Under the pieces are notes generated by a model that made no database searches, had not been told where the DNA came from, and worked only from the letters and a program-made list of their open reading frames with translations. A DNA stretch of 64,000 nucleotides from CAWKAO01 sp963847665 (lineage in GTDB: Bacteria; Actinomycetota; Humimicrobiia; Humimicrobiales; Humimicrobiaceae): assembly GCA_963847665.1 (NCBI GenBank), contig CAWKAO010000002.1:496001-560000 (forward strand), in the 5' to 3' direction. Positions 1 through 10,068 of the stretch are shown piece after piece. A program made the translations under genes and the position numbers. Numbering within the stretch: the stretch's first letter is position 1; the number at the start of each line of letters is the position of its first letter.

Positions 1-1
1 T

Positions 2-1132
2 TTTAAAAAAAGACTTTCTGGACTTAGAAAAATAATGGAAAAAAAAGCCGTTGATGGCTATATCATTTGCAAAGCTGAAAACATTTACTATCTTACAGGG
101 TTTTATGCGAAGGATTCTGGTGCCGTACTTTTAATATTTGCTGACAGCATTTATCTTATCGCTCACTTTATTTTTTTCGAACAGGCTAAAAATAGCGTCT
201 GCCTGGACGATCTTGAGATCATCAAATTTATTTCAGACAGGAAAGAAAAAATCGCTGAAATCATAAGTAGCATACCTTCAAAAACCATAGCTATCGAAGG
301 CAGCAATACCACTTATGATAATTATAAAAATTTTTCTAATATATTAAAAAAAAATGATAAAAAAATAAAAAATATTTCCGGGGTCATTGAAGAATTACGG
401 TCCATAAAAGACAAGATGGAAATAGAAAATATCGAGAAGTCCTGTGTGATCATGGACCGGGTGTTAAAGTTTTTATTAGAAAGCAGTTTTGCTGACCTTT
501 CATCGTTAAGTGAGATAGGTCTTGCAATGAAGATTGAGAATAAAATGATAGAACTTGGATCATCAGGTAAAGCCTTTGAATTAATAGTGGCAGGAAATAA
601 AGTATCTTCCATTCCCCATCATCAATCTGGCCAGGATCTATTAAAAGAAGGAATATTACTGATGGACCTCGGTTGCGTTCTTGACCACTACTGTTCTGAT
701 ATAACCAGGACAGTATTTCTTGATAGAGATCGATCAGGAGGACCCGTATCTTTAAATAGAAAAGAAGTTTCAAAATTAAAAGAGATTTATGATATAGTAT
801 TGCAGGCTCAAATGACTGCGCTTGATTTTTGCAGGTCGGGAGTGGAATGCTGGGAAGTGGACAATGTAGCCAGAAAAATCATCTCTGACTCAGGTTATGA
901 AGATAATTTTGGTCATGGACTGGGCCATGGTGTAGGACTTGAGGTCCATGAGATGCCCACAGTATCTTTAAAGGAAAAAAAACTGCTTCAAGATAATATG
1001 GTAGTGACAATTGAACCAGGCATATATATCGAGGGGTTAGGCGGAGTAAGAATAGAGGATATGGTAATAGTACAGAAGAACGGTTGCCGAAATCTTTATA
1101 AAACTCCAAAGACCCTTACGATAATAAGATAA
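2..1132 (+). CDS. M24-family Xaa-Pro aminopeptidase, 5' end outside window
   Basis: Cytosolic metallopeptidase of the M24 (pita-bread) family, expected to remove N-terminal residues next to proline. The five metal ligands are visible: Asp in LMDLG and Asp in SDITRT (about residues 211 and 222 counted from the ATG at 35), His in GHGLGHG, Glu in IEPGIY and Glu in RIED near the C-terminus. The frame is open to the window edge and reads RLSGLRKI before the ATG at 35, which looks like the normal family N-terminus. The true start therefore probably lies outside the window. It sits directly upstream of efp, a very common Gram-positive arrangement. Family assignment is secure; exact substrate range is not. 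Confidence 0.92.
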   Translation, partial: FKKRLSGLRKIMEKKAVDGYIICKAENIYYLTGFYAKDSGAVLLIFADSIYLIAHFIFFEQAKNSVCLDDLEIIKFISDRKEKIAEIISSIPSKTIAIEGSNTTYDNYKNFSNILKKNDKKIKNISGVIEELRSIKDKMEIENIEKSCVIMDRVLKFLLESSFADLSSLSEIGLAMKIENKMIELGSSGKAFELIVAGNKVSSIPHHQSGQDLLKEGILLMDLGCVLDHYCSDITRTVFLDRDRSGGPVSLNRKEVSKLKEIYDIVLQAQMTALDFCRSGVECWEVDNVARKIISDSGYEDNFGHGLGHGVGLEVHEMPTVSLKEKKLLQDNMVVTIEPGIYIEGLGGVRIEDMVIVQKNGCRNLYKTPKTLTIIR

Positions 1133-1193
1133 TATTAATATATTTTTTTAAAATACTATTATCTATAAATATGAAGTTTTAAGGGGTAATTCT

Positions 1194-1754
1194 ATGATAA
1201 CGACTAATGATCTAAAAAATGGCATGACAATAAATTATGAAGACACACTTTTTGAAGTTTTATATTTTCAGCATGTAAAACCAGGAAAAGGCGGGGCTTT
1301 CGTCAGGACAAAACTTAAAAACCTTGATTCAGGAGCTATAATAGAGAAGACCTTTCGTGCTGGAGAAAAAGTGGAAAAAGCAGTACTCGAAACTAAAAAA
1401 ATGCAATTTTTATACAAAGATGAACACTATAATTTTATGGATATAGATACTTATGAACAGATCATACTTGATAGCGAGCATATTGGAGAAAATCAAAAAT
1501 TTTTGCTTGAGAACTTGGAGATCAACATGACTTTTTATAAAGGCAATGCCATATCCATTGATCTACCACTTTCAATCGAAGCAGAGGTAATTGAAACTGA
1601 ACCCGGTGTAAAAGGTGACACAGTCAGTAGCACTTTTAAACCCGCAAAGATCGCTACAGGTGCAAGCTTACAGGTTCCTCTTTTTATCAATGTAGGAGAT
1701 ACCGTCAAAATAGATACAAGAACCGGGGAATATATTACTAGAATAAGTAAATAA
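1194..1754 (+). CDS. efp: Elongation factor P
   Basis: EF-P binds between the P and E sites of the ribosome and relieves stalling at proline runs. The 186-residue length and the three-domain pattern (N-terminal KOW-like domain, then two OB folds) match the family. The tip loop reads PGKGGAF with Lys32 at the position that is modified in many bacteria. No modification enzyme is in the window. An AAGGGG ribosome binding site lies about 8 bases before the ATG. It follows the aminopeptidase after 61 bases and precedes nusB, the usual order. Confidence 0.97.
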   Translation: MITTNDLKNGMTINYEDTLFEVLYFQHVKPGKGGAFVRTKLKNLDSGAIIEKTFRAGEKVEKAVLETKKMQFLYKDEHYNFMDIDTYEQIILDSEHIGENQKFLLENLEINMTFYKGNAISIDLPLSIEAEVIETEPGVKGDTVSSTFKPAKIATGASLQVPLFINVGDTVKIDTRTGEYITRISK

Positions 1755-1817
1755 AACTCTAAAATATTACTAAATATGCACAATTATATATTTGTGCAAT
1801 AAAAAAATAGGTATATA

Positions 1818-2246
1818 ATGTATACTAAGATCACTCGAAGAAAAGCCAGGGAAGATGCTGTAATAATACTGTATCAAAGCGATTTGCTTTCTAAAGATGT
1901 CCAGGAGATCATAGAGACAGACCTCCTCTTTGAAAAAAAAATCGAAGACTTCACTGAAAGGATCGTAATTGGTGTTTCTAATAATTCTGCACTTATAGAT
2001 GAAAAAATAAAAAATGTAGTTGAAAATTGGAAACTTGAAAGAATAGCTATTGTTGACAGAAATATTATTAGGGTTGCTATATATGAAATGCTTTTTGAAG
2101 ATGAAATACCTCTTAAAGTATCAGTAGATGAAGCAATAGAAATAGCGAAGACATTAGGAGAAAAAAATGATACTCCTAAATTTGTTAATGGTGTGCTCGG
2201 AAAAATTTTAACTCAAATAGATGACGAAAATAAAAGAAACAAATAA
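1818..2246 (+). CDS. nusB: Transcription antitermination factor NusB
   Basis: NusB, with S10/NusE, binds boxA RNA in rRNA leaders and prevents premature termination. The 142-residue all-helical protein begins with the typical RRKAREDAV segment and ends with the conserved FVNGVLGKI motif. It follows efp by 63 bases, and its last 26 bases overlap the start of the prenyltransferase gene, which suggests translational coupling. Confidence 0.95.
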   Translation: MYTKITRRKAREDAVIILYQSDLLSKDVQEIIETDLLFEKKIEDFTERIVIGVSNNSALIDEKIKNVVENWKLERIAIVDRNIIRVAIYEMLFEDEIPLKVSVDEAIEIAKTLGEKNDTPKFVNGVLGKILTQIDDENKRNK

Positions 2247-3132
2247 AGAGAATGATGAAAATTATTATCCGGGATTTCTTGTCGATATTGTCAATAAAAG
2301 ACTCAGGACCTATCTGGAAAAATATGATACTTCCCCAAAGATCCTGAGAGATTCAATAGAGTACAGCATAAAAAACAGTGGGAAACGTTTCAGGCCTGTT
2401 CTTTGTATGATAACAGCAAAAAGCCTCGGGAAAGATTATGAACTGGTCCTTCCAACAGCATGTGCAATAGAATTTATACATACATATTCCCTCATACATG
2501 ATGATCTTCCTGCAATCGACAATGACGATTTCAGACGCGGTAATCCTACATGCCATAAAGTATTTGGTGAGGACATTGCTATACTTACAGGTGATGCATT
2601 ATTTGCAGAAGCATTTAATATCATTTTGGATCATCAGGTTTGCAGTCCTCTGATAAAAATAAAGGTCCTGAAAGAAATAGGAGAAGCTTCTGGAGCTCTT
2701 GGGATGGTTGCCGGGCAAACTGTGGATGTGTTTTATACTGGTAAAAAGATCACAAAACCTGTGCTTGAATATATGCATACAAATAAGACTGCAAAACTGA
2801 TAGCATCGTCTATAAGGTGTGGAGCGATACTTTCAAATGCTGATCAAACATTGTTAGAGGGGCTCACTTCATATGCATATAATATAGGTCTTGCTTTTCA
2901 AATCACCGATGATCTCCTGGATATCGAAGCAACTGCTGAAGAAACAGGAAAAACTTCAGGTAAGGATTATGCCCAGAATAAAAATACATTTCCAAGTCTC
3001 TATGGTATCCGAAAATCAAAAATAATAGCCCATGATAAAATAGAAGAGGCTATCGAAGCTTTAGATAAAATGGAAATAGATAAGGAATGGCTGATTAAAA
3101 TTGCAAGATTCCTTCTCAAGAGAAAAAAATAA
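2221..3132 (+). CDS. ispA: Polyprenyl diphosphate synthase (farnesyl/geranylgeranyl type)
   Basis: Class I trans-prenyltransferase that condenses isopentenyl diphosphate with allylic diphosphates. The first Asp-rich motif is DDLPAIDNDD (about residue 94) and the second is DDLLD (about residue 230). GKRFRP near residue 57 binds diphosphate. At 303 residues it is a complete enzyme. Chain length (C15 or C20) cannot be settled from sequence alone. In many bacteria xseA/xseB precede this gene and dxs follows it; both are missing here. The gene overlaps nusB upstream and tlyA downstream. Confidence 0.92.
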   Translation: MTKIKETNKENDENYYPGFLVDIVNKRLRTYLEKYDTSPKILRDSIEYSIKNSGKRFRPVLCMITAKSLGKDYELVLPTACAIEFIHTYSLIHDDLPAIDNDDFRRGNPTCHKVFGEDIAILTGDALFAEAFNIILDHQVCSPLIKIKVLKEIGEASGALGMVAGQTVDVFYTGKKITKPVLEYMHTNKTAKLIASSIRCGAILSNADQTLLEGLTSYAYNIGLAFQITDDLLDIEATAEETGKTSGKDYAQNKNTFPSLYGIRKSKIIAHDKIEEAIEALDKMEIDKEWLIKIARFLLKRKK

Positions 3133-3820
3133 CATTACTAAAATAAATCCAGACCTTAATACTTATGTCTCCAGGGGAGGATATAAGATAGAAGGCGCCT
3201 TTAAGGACTTTCAAATGGAGGCGTCCGGAAAAAAAATAATAGACATAGGCGCGTCTACAGGCGGTTTTACTGACTTCTTGCTGAGAGCGGGTGCCGATAA
3301 AGTAATAACTATAGATGTAGGGTATGGGATACTGGATTGGAAACTCAGGAATAATCCTAGTGTTTTTGTACATGAAAGGACCAATGTAAGATATCTGGAA
3401 AGAGATAAGCTGGAATTTCTGGCAGATCTTACAGTGGTAGATGTCTCATTCATTTCAGTTAAGACCATATTCAGCAAGATCCTTGAATTTACAAAAGAAA
3501 AAGGGGAGATACTCATATTGCTAAAACCACAGTTTGAGGTCTCAAAACATGAAGTCGAAAAAGGCGGGGTCATACGAAACAAAAGACTACATACCAATGT
3601 TGTCAGTGATACTGTTGATTTTATTTTAAATAATGGACTGCTTTTAAATGATCTATCGTTTTCTAAAATAAGGGGTGCAAAAGGAAATATTGAATTCTGG
3701 TTATATCTAAAAAAAGAATTTTATAGCACAGATTTAAATATTAAAAAAACAGTTACAGATTATGATAAAATTATAAATAGTATTGTAGAGAAGTCGCATA
3801 AGTATTTTCAAATTCTATAA
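3101..3820 (+). CDS. tlyA: TlyA-family rRNA methyltransferase lacking the S4 domain
   Basis: FtsJ-fold SAM-dependent methyltransferase of the TlyA (hemolysin A) family, which 2'-O-methylates 16S/23S rRNA in Actinomycetota. The SAM loop DIGASTGGFTD is at about residue 48, with VVDVSFIS and LLKPQFE further on. Usual TlyA proteins have about 60 more N-terminal residues forming an S4 RNA-binding domain. Here the frame opens only at a TTG (3101) inside the end of ispA, with a TGA just upstream, and only the YVSRGG segment that links S4 to the methyltransferase remains. Either the S4 domain is genuinely lost or sequence is missing. The start is uncertain. Confidence 0.88.
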   Translation: MQDSFSREKNNITKINPDLNTYVSRGGYKIEGAFKDFQMEASGKKIIDIGASTGGFTDFLLRAGADKVITIDVGYGILDWKLRNNPSVFVHERTNVRYLERDKLEFLADLTVVDVSFISVKTIFSKILEFTKEKGEILILLKPQFEVSKHEVEKGGVIRNKRLHTNVVSDTVDFILNNGLLLNDLSFSKIRGAKGNIEFWLYLKKEFYSTDLNIKKTVTDYDKIINSIVEKSHKYFQIL

Positions 3821-3868
3821 AATTTTCTATGGCACAGGTTATAATTATTGAGGCGGGAAAGAAGATAT

Positions 3869-4732
3869 ATGTTAAGAATCGGGTTAATATCCAATAATAA
3901 TAAAAAAAAAGCACAGGAGATCGCAGAAGGTATCCATAAATATCTGAGAAAAAAGGGTTCAGAAGTACTCCTGCTTAAGGGCGATTCAATGCCAGAGAAA
4001 TATGGATTTGAAGGGGTCCTGCCGAAAGAATTATCTGAAGCTTCTGACTACATTATTTCTGTGGGTGGAGATGGGACCTTCTTAAGGGCTGCTGGCTATT
4101 CATTCAAAAAACAGGTCCCGATAATGGGTGTAAATGTCGGGAAACTTGGATTTCTTGCAGAGGTCAGTATCGATAAAAAGTTTGAAGCAATCGACAGACT
4201 TGTTGCAAAAGATTTTAATATAGAAGAAAGAATGTTGCTGGAAATGGATATGATAAGAAAAGGCGTACCTTATACTATCAATAAAGAAAAAGTAATAGCT
4301 TTAAACGAGTTTACCATAACAAGAAATATGATGGGAAAGATAATAGATATTGAAATATTGATAAATGATTTACCCTTTTTAAATTACAGGGCGGATGGAG
4401 TTATCATTGCTACACCTACAGGATCGACAGCTTATTCTCTTTCTGCTGGAGGTCCTATAGTAGAACCGAAAAGCGAGGTAGTAATAATAACGCCGCTTTG
4501 TGCACATAACCTGTTTTCAAGAAGTATTGTCATATCTCCTGAAAATGATATTAAAATAAAATTAAAGACAAAAAATAAAAAAGATAGCTTCAACGTTGAT
4601 GGGGTAACAAAGGATATCGAAATCAGAGCAGGTGATATATTGCGAATAAAAAAATCTGCAAAGAAACTGAAACTGATAACTTTCGAAGACAATGTTTTTT
4701 TCCGTGTATTTAAAGAGAAGCTCCTTAAGTAA
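3869..4732 (+). CDS. nadK: NAD kinase
   Basis: Phosphorylates NAD to NADP using ATP or polyphosphate. The signature GGDGTFLRAA is at about residues 66-75 and is followed by NVGKLGF and the NEFTITR segment that contacts substrate. I chose the ATG at 3869 over an in-frame TTG at 3848 because GGGAAAGAAG stands at ribosome-binding distance before it and MLRIGLI is the usual N-terminus. Its stop codon overlaps the recN start by one base (TAATG), so the two are translationally coupled. Confidence 0.95.
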   Translation: MLRIGLISNNNKKKAQEIAEGIHKYLRKKGSEVLLLKGDSMPEKYGFEGVLPKELSEASDYIISVGGDGTFLRAAGYSFKKQVPIMGVNVGKLGFLAEVSIDKKFEAIDRLVAKDFNIEERMLLEMDMIRKGVPYTINKEKVIALNEFTITRNMMGKIIDIEILINDLPFLNYRADGVIIATPTGSTAYSLSAGGPIVEPKSEVVIITPLCAHNLFSRSIVISPENDIKIKLKTKNKKDSFNVDGVTKDIEIRAGDILRIKKSAKKLKLITFEDNVFFRVFKEKLLK

Positions 4733-6510
4733 TGTTAAAAGAACTACAAATAAAAAATTTTGCTATCATTGATGATATAACCGTCAGGTTCGGTAGCGGG
4801 CTCAATATTCTCTCTGGAGAAACAGGTGCTGGTAAGACCCTAATAATTGAAGCCATCAACCTTCTTCTTGGTGAAAGAGCAGATAATGAATTTATAAGGG
4901 AAAAAGAAGAAAAGCTTGTAGTCCAGGGATATTTTGACCTTAGCAGGAGTAGAAAATCTATAGATTTTCTAAAAAATGAAAACCTTTTTGATGATGATGA
5001 CTCACTTTCAGATATTGTCATCACCAGAGAGGTAAACCGCCAGGGTAAAAACAGGGCTTTTATCAACGGCATATACACACAGGTAAGTACTTTAAAAACA
5101 CTGGGAAAATGTTTTTTAGACCTACACGGACAGCATGATCACCAGTATTTACTTGAACCTGAGAGCCATATCGATATTATTGATAATTTTGTTAACGGAC
5201 AGTTAAAAAATAAAAAAATAGAATACGGTCAGATATACGGTAGTTTTATTAAATTGAAAAAGCAATATTCTGATCTTTTAAAAATGCAGGAGGATAAAGA
5301 TTTCAGGCTTTCTGAATTAAAGTTCAGGTTGGATGAGATAGAAAATGCCGATTTTAAAAAAGGGGAAGAGGACGAACTCGAGAATGAGAAAAATGTCCTG
5401 AAGAATTATGAGAAAATATTCAATATATGCAGTCAGACAATATCGCTGTTAAACGGAACGGACAATGATTCTCCATTATTGGAAAAACTCTCAATCATAG
5501 TAAAGAATATAACTGACCTTTCAGACCTTGATAAGAACTACAATAAGTTTGTAAATGACTTTTCAGGAATACTTCCTCTAATAGAAGAAGTAAATGCCTT
5601 CCTCAGGGACTATATGGATAACCTGGAATACAACACTGACAGGCTTGATAAGATCCAGGAGAGGCTTTTTTCAATATCAGAGCTGAAGAGAAAATATAAG
5701 ATGGATCTTGAAGAAATACAAAAATATGGGCAAAGTCTAAAAGATGAAATAGAAAATTATGAATCTCTTGATTTTGAGATCGATGCTATAAAAAAGAAGT
5801 TCGATCAATCAAAGACCCATCTCTCAGAAATTGCAGTTACGCTTTCAGACTTAAGAAAATCTGCAGCGAAATCACTTTCAGCAAGGGTTCTAAAAGAATT
5901 ATCAGAACTTGCTTTTAAATCTGTGGAGTTTAATGTAAGGTTTGAATATCAAACCGCTGATACCAGCAGCCAATCCTTCGTGACCATTGATGATGCTAAT
6001 ATAAAGGTAACAAATAAAGGAATTGATGAAATAGAGTTTTTGATTTCCTTGAATCCAGGGGAAAGCGTAAAACCTTTGATCAAAGTAGTATCTGGAGGAG
6101 AGATATCAAGAATAATGCTTGCATTAAAATCGATTTTTAGCGGTATAGATGATATAGTCACAATGATATTTGATGAAATAGATACAGGAATCGGTGGAGC
6201 AACAGGGATCATAGTCGGTAAGAAGCTGAATAACATATCAAAGAACTGCCAGGTCATATGTATAACACATCTGCCCCAGATAGCAGCGTTTGCAGATGAC
6301 CATTATTATATTGATAAAGTAATAGATAACAATAGGACAAAAATAAAAATATATAAGCTTGACAATAATAAAAAGATTGAAGAAATTTCCAGGATGCTCG
6401 GTGGTATGGCAGAAAGTGAGATATCAATAAAGCATGCAATTGAATTACTTGAAAAGACAAATAAAATAAAAATAGAGGCAAAGGAGGAATTAATCAGATT
6501 TGGAAACTAA
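4732..6510 (+). CDS. recN: DNA repair protein RecN
   Basis: SMC-like ATPase acting early in double-strand break repair. Walker A GETGAGKT is at residues 30-37. A long coiled-coil arm occupies roughly residues 150-370. The ABC signature SGGEISR is near residue 454 and Walker B IFDEIDTGIGG about 25 residues later. The length of 592 is normal. recN is often LexA-controlled, but I see no LexA box nearby: it is embedded in the nadK-recN-pyrG run, overlapping nadK by one base and the pyrG start by 11. Confidence 0.96.
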   Translation: MLKELQIKNFAIIDDITVRFGSGLNILSGETGAGKTLIIEAINLLLGERADNEFIREKEEKLVVQGYFDLSRSRKSIDFLKNENLFDDDDSLSDIVITREVNRQGKNRAFINGIYTQVSTLKTLGKCFLDLHGQHDHQYLLEPESHIDIIDNFVNGQLKNKKIEYGQIYGSFIKLKKQYSDLLKMQEDKDFRLSELKFRLDEIENADFKKGEEDELENEKNVLKNYEKIFNICSQTISLLNGTDNDSPLLEKLSIIVKNITDLSDLDKNYNKFVNDFSGILPLIEEVNAFLRDYMDNLEYNTDRLDKIQERLFSISELKRKYKMDLEEIQKYGQSLKDEIENYESLDFEIDAIKKKFDQSKTHLSEIAVTLSDLRKSAAKSLSARVLKELSELAFKSVEFNVRFEYQTADTSSQSFVTIDDANIKVTNKGIDEIEFLISLNPGESVKPLIKVVSGGEISRIMLALKSIFSGIDDIVTMIFDEIDTGIGGATGIIVGKKLNNISKNCQVICITHLPQIAAFADDHYYIDKVIDNNRTKIKIYKLDNNKKIEEISRMLGGMAESEISIKHAIELLEKTNKIKIEAKEELIRFGN

Positions 6511-8120
6511 ATTTATTTTTGTAACAGGAGGAGTACTTTCATCACTGGGAAAAGGAATATGTGCAGCATCACTGGGAAGACTTTTAAAATCCAGGGGTTT
6601 TTCAGTTACCATCCAGAAACTTGACCCTTATATAAATATCGATCCAGGCACGATGAACCCATTTCAGCATGGTGAAGTCTTTGTTACCGATGATGGAGGA
6701 GAAACAGATCTTGACCTGGGCCATTATGAACGTTTTATTGATGAAAATCTCTCAAAATATAATAATTTTACGAGCGGAATAGTATATAAAAATGTAATAG
6801 ACAAGGAGAGGAAAGGAGATTTTCTTGGGTATACAGTACAGGTCATCCCTCATGTTACAGATGAGATAAAGAGTTCCATTAAAAAGACCCTGGATAAAAA
6901 GAGAGTAAACATCCTGATAACTGAGATAGGCGGTACTGTAGGTGATATAGAAAGCCTTCCTTTTCTTGAGGCAATAAGGCAGTTTAAAAAAGATGTTGGA
7001 AAAGAGAATGTCCTTTATATCCATGTTACATATGTGCCATATCTTAAGACGACTGAAGAGCTAAAAACAAAACCTACACAGCACAGTGTAAAGGAATTAA
7101 GGAGCATTGGTATACAACCGGATATAATAATATGCAGGAGTGAAGTCGCATTAAATGATGACCTTAAAGGCAAAAATAAGCCTTTTCTGTGATATAGATA
7201 AAGAAGCTATAGTAGACGCTGTGGATGTCAAGCATCTTTATGAAGTACCCTTAAATCTTCAACAAGAAGGCCTCGATTCAATGGTGATGTATAAACTTGG
7301 GTTAAAATACAGGGCCTCAGATATAGATAGTTGGGAAAAGCTGGTCAAGATGATAAAAAATCTTGATAAAAAAGTGAGCATAGGGATTGTCGGCAAATAC
7401 ACCAATCTTAAAGATGCCTATATTAGTATTGTCGAGTCCTTAAATCATGGAGGTTACTATCATAAAAGAAATGTCGAACTGTCCTGGATAAATTCAGAGG
7501 ACCTCATAGACCAGGGAAATTGTAAAGAAAAATTAAATAATATAGACGGAATGCTTGTTCCCGGAGGGTTTGGGATAAGAGGCATTGACGGTAAAGTAAA
7601 TGCAATAAAATTTGCAAGAGAAAAAGGAATACCTTTTTTTGGGATCTGTCTTGGCATGCAGTGTGCAGTTATTGAGTTTTCCAGGAATATACTTGAAATT
7701 AAAGGTGCAAATAGTTCAGAATTTGACCCTGAAACAAAAGATCCCGTAATAGACCTTATGATCGAACAAAAAAAGGTTGATAACATTGGTGGTACGATGC
7801 GCCTGGGTAAATATCCATGTTTGTTAAAATCTGGTACTTTGGCATCTAAAGCATACGGTGAAGAACTCATAAGTGAACGGCACAGGCACAGGTATGAACT
7901 TAATAATGATTATATTCAGAGATTGGAAGAAAATGGAATGATGATCTCAGGAATATATCCTGATAAAAACCTTGCAGAAATAATCGAGTTAAAAGATCAT
8001 CCCTGGTTTATAGGTGTCCAGTTTCATCCGGAGTTTAAATCAAGACCTGATAAGCCACATCCGCTATTCAGGGATTTTATTGGTGCTGCAATAAAAAATT
8101 CTAAAAATAACAACAAGTAA
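6500..8120 (+). CDS. pyrG: CTP synthase, interrupted by one frameshift
   Basis: Makes CTP from UTP, ATP and glutamine. The N-terminal synthetase domain begins with GGVLSSLGKG. The C-terminal glutamine amidotransferase has the nucleophile in GICLGMQ and the His/Glu pair in VQFHPEF. The start is a TTG with AAGGAGG about 14 bases upstream. The reading frame shifts by +1 at about 7169-7170: dropping one G from the GG of aaaggc restores DDLKAKISLFCD, which fits the family. As written the gene gives a 230-residue N-part and an overlapping C-part from 7155. CTP synthase is normally essential, so a sequence error is more likely than decay. Confidence 0.93.
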
Positions 8121-8154
8121 GAAAATTTCCGGAATATGATTTATTATAATATCC

Positions 8155-8871
8155 TTGAGAGTCTCTTGGAGGGATCAGATAAATAAAAAAGTTAAGAATT
8201 TAATACTGGTTTTTAGTGCCCTGATATTATTTATAATCATACTTTTTGCTCCGTTAAGATATTATATTTATGACTATAAGTTTTACGAAAAGCTTTACGA
8301 AAGTAATGGAGTATATGATGTCCTTGATAAAGATGATGTCTCAATTCTTACATATAATACTTTTGATTTTTTTAGACATCAGAGGGATTATGAGCCTTTT
8401 GGACTTAAAGGAAATATAAGTTACTTTGACAGCGGCCAGATAAGCCATATGGAGGACGTGAGAAAAGTCCTCGATGGGACATTAATCACTCTTTACATCA
8501 GTATTTTTTTGTTTTCCTGCCTTTTACTCACACTTATTTTTGGGAAAAACCTGGTAAAATATTTTAAGAACCTGTCAATAATCTTTTTAGCTGCTTCTGC
8601 GCTTATGCTTGGACTGGTAGTGGTACTATATTTCTTTGGCAATGACTTCTTTACTCTTTTTGAGAATTTTCATCATATATTTTTCCCTCAGGGTAACTGG
8701 CAATTCATAGAAGGTTCCCTGATAATAACAATATTCCCATTTGGATTTTTTTATGATTTTTTCTTTAATCTTTTAAGGAGTTCATTTATTATAGCAATAA
8801 TTTTATTTGTATCAGGATTGACCGGTTTATTGGTACTAAGAAAAATTTCTCAGGAAAGAAAAAAGCCATGA
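8155..8871 (+). CDS. TIGR01906/DUF1461-type integral membrane protein
   Basis: A 238-residue membrane protein that resembles the TIGR01906 (DUF1461) family of unknown function. Hydrophobic helices lie at about residues 17-37, 109-130, 138-160 and 205-227. Between the first two is an extracytoplasmic segment of about 70 residues with the family-like pattern of a YNTFDFF stretch and a downstream HMEDVR motif. No catalytic motif is evident. The start is a TTG without a clear ribosome binding site, so the N-terminus may be off by a few residues. Its stop overlaps the next gene by 4 bases (ATGA). Confidence 0.75.
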   Translation: MRVSWRDQINKKVKNLILVFSALILFIIILFAPLRYYIYDYKFYEKLYESNGVYDVLDKDDVSILTYNTFDFFRHQRDYEPFGLKGNISYFDSGQISHMEDVRKVLDGTLITLYISIFLFSCLLLTLIFGKNLVKYFKNLSIIFLAASALMLGLVVVLYFFGNDFFTLFENFHHIFFPQGNWQFIEGSLIITIFPFGFFYDFFFNLLRSSFIIAIILFVSGLTGLLVLRKISQERKKP

Positions 8872-10028
8872 AAAAAAATAGCAAGTACATCTCGATGATA
8901 AATAATAAAAGACTGCTTGATACTTTTATTGGGTTGCTTTCAATAAAAAGCCCGTCACGTAATGAAAAAGAAATAGTGGGATTTGTTTCAAAAAGATTAA
9001 AAAAATTGGGGTTGAAAGTCGAAATCGATAAGACCGGTAATAAAACAGGAAGCAACTCCGGTAACATAATCGCTTATATACCTGCAACCGATAAAAGCAA
9101 GAGAACGCCTATTTTTCTTGGTGCCCATCTTGATACTGTGAGTGTAGATGGAGATATTATCCCTGTAACAAAAAAAGGTAAGGTCATCAATAAAAACAGG
9201 GCCTCAATTCTTGGGGGTGATGATAAAGTAGCAATCGCGTCCATACTTGAAGCACTGGAGGTAATAGTAGAAAAAGATATCCCTGTAGGGGACATCTATA
9301 TTATTTTTACTGTTGCAGAAGAAATTGCAATACTGGGTGCAAAATATGTAGATCTAAAAAAAATAAAAGCTGATTATGGGTTTGTATTTGATGGAGAAGG
9401 AGATATAGGTGTGATCAATAACGAAGCACCCTACCAAAATACAATGCAAATCACTGTCCATGGGATAGCTGCGCATGCCGGCATAGAACCTGAAAAAGGA
9501 TTAAATTCCATAAAAATCGCTTCAGAAGCTATCTCCAGAATAAAGACGGGTAGGATCGATAAAGAGACCACATGCAATATAGGCGTTATAGAAGGGGGAG
9601 TTGCAATAAATATTGTACCTCAAAAAACTATGATCAAAGCTGAAGCTAGGAGTTTGAAACCAAAAAAATTGGAGGCTGTGACAAAAAAAATGACCGATCA
9701 CTTTAGAAGAGCAGCAGATCTATCAGGCGCGAAAATCGATATAAAAATAGAAAGAGAATATGATGGCTTTAAGATAGGTGAAGATGAGCTACCAATAATA
9801 ATCGGAAGTAAAGCAATAGAAAATCTTGGCAGGACTCCCAAAATTGAATCCACCGGGGGTGGCAGCGATATAAATATATTTAATGCAAAAGGGAAAATAG
9901 CAATAAATTTTTCATCTGCAATGGAAAACGTACATACAAAAAATGAGTTTGTAAAAATAAAGGAACTACAGATTTTACCGGCACTTGTGCTGGAGATTGC
10001 TACCTCGGAATTTCTTAAAAACAGATAA
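8868..10028 (+). CDS. M20-family peptidase (PepT-like)
   Basis: Zinc-dependent aminopeptidase of the PepT-like branch of family M20. Metal ligands and catalytic acids are seen in HLDTV (His and Asp), LGGDDK (Asp), AEEI (Glu-Glu) and FDGEG. The dimerization/lid domain with HGIAAHAGIEPEKG lies in the middle, and a final His occurs in MENVHTKNE. At 386 residues it is full length. The gene starts with an ATG overlapping the membrane-protein gene, so the pair is probably co-transcribed. Tripeptidase activity is inferred from family only. Confidence 0.88.
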   Translation: MKKNSKYISMINNKRLLDTFIGLLSIKSPSRNEKEIVGFVSKRLKKLGLKVEIDKTGNKTGSNSGNIIAYIPATDKSKRTPIFLGAHLDTVSVDGDIIPVTKKGKVINKNRASILGGDDKVAIASILEALEVIVEKDIPVGDIYIIFTVAEEIAILGAKYVDLKKIKADYGFVFDGEGDIGVINNEAPYQNTMQITVHGIAAHAGIEPEKGLNSIKIASEAISRIKTGRIDKETTCNIGVIEGGVAINIVPQKTMIKAEARSLKPKKLEAVTKKMTDHFRRAADLSGAKIDIKIEREYDGFKIGEDELPIIIGSKAIENLGRTPKIESTGGGSDINIFNAKGKIAINFSSAMENVHTKNEFVKIKELQILPALVLEIATSEFLKNR

Positions 10029-10068
10029 AATATTTAGTATTTATTAGTCGGGCAGACAGGATAATAAG

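Noticed and set aside
1777..1798. Hairpin TGCACAA/TTGTGCA between efp and nusB
   Set aside because: It has no T run on either strand at the right side, so it is not a convincing terminator; a chance palindrome in AT-rich sequence is possible.
7155..7192. Programmed +1 frameshift in pyrG
   Set aside because: There is no slippery site with a stimulator, and the same kind of break occurs in many unrelated genes, so an indel artefact explains it better.
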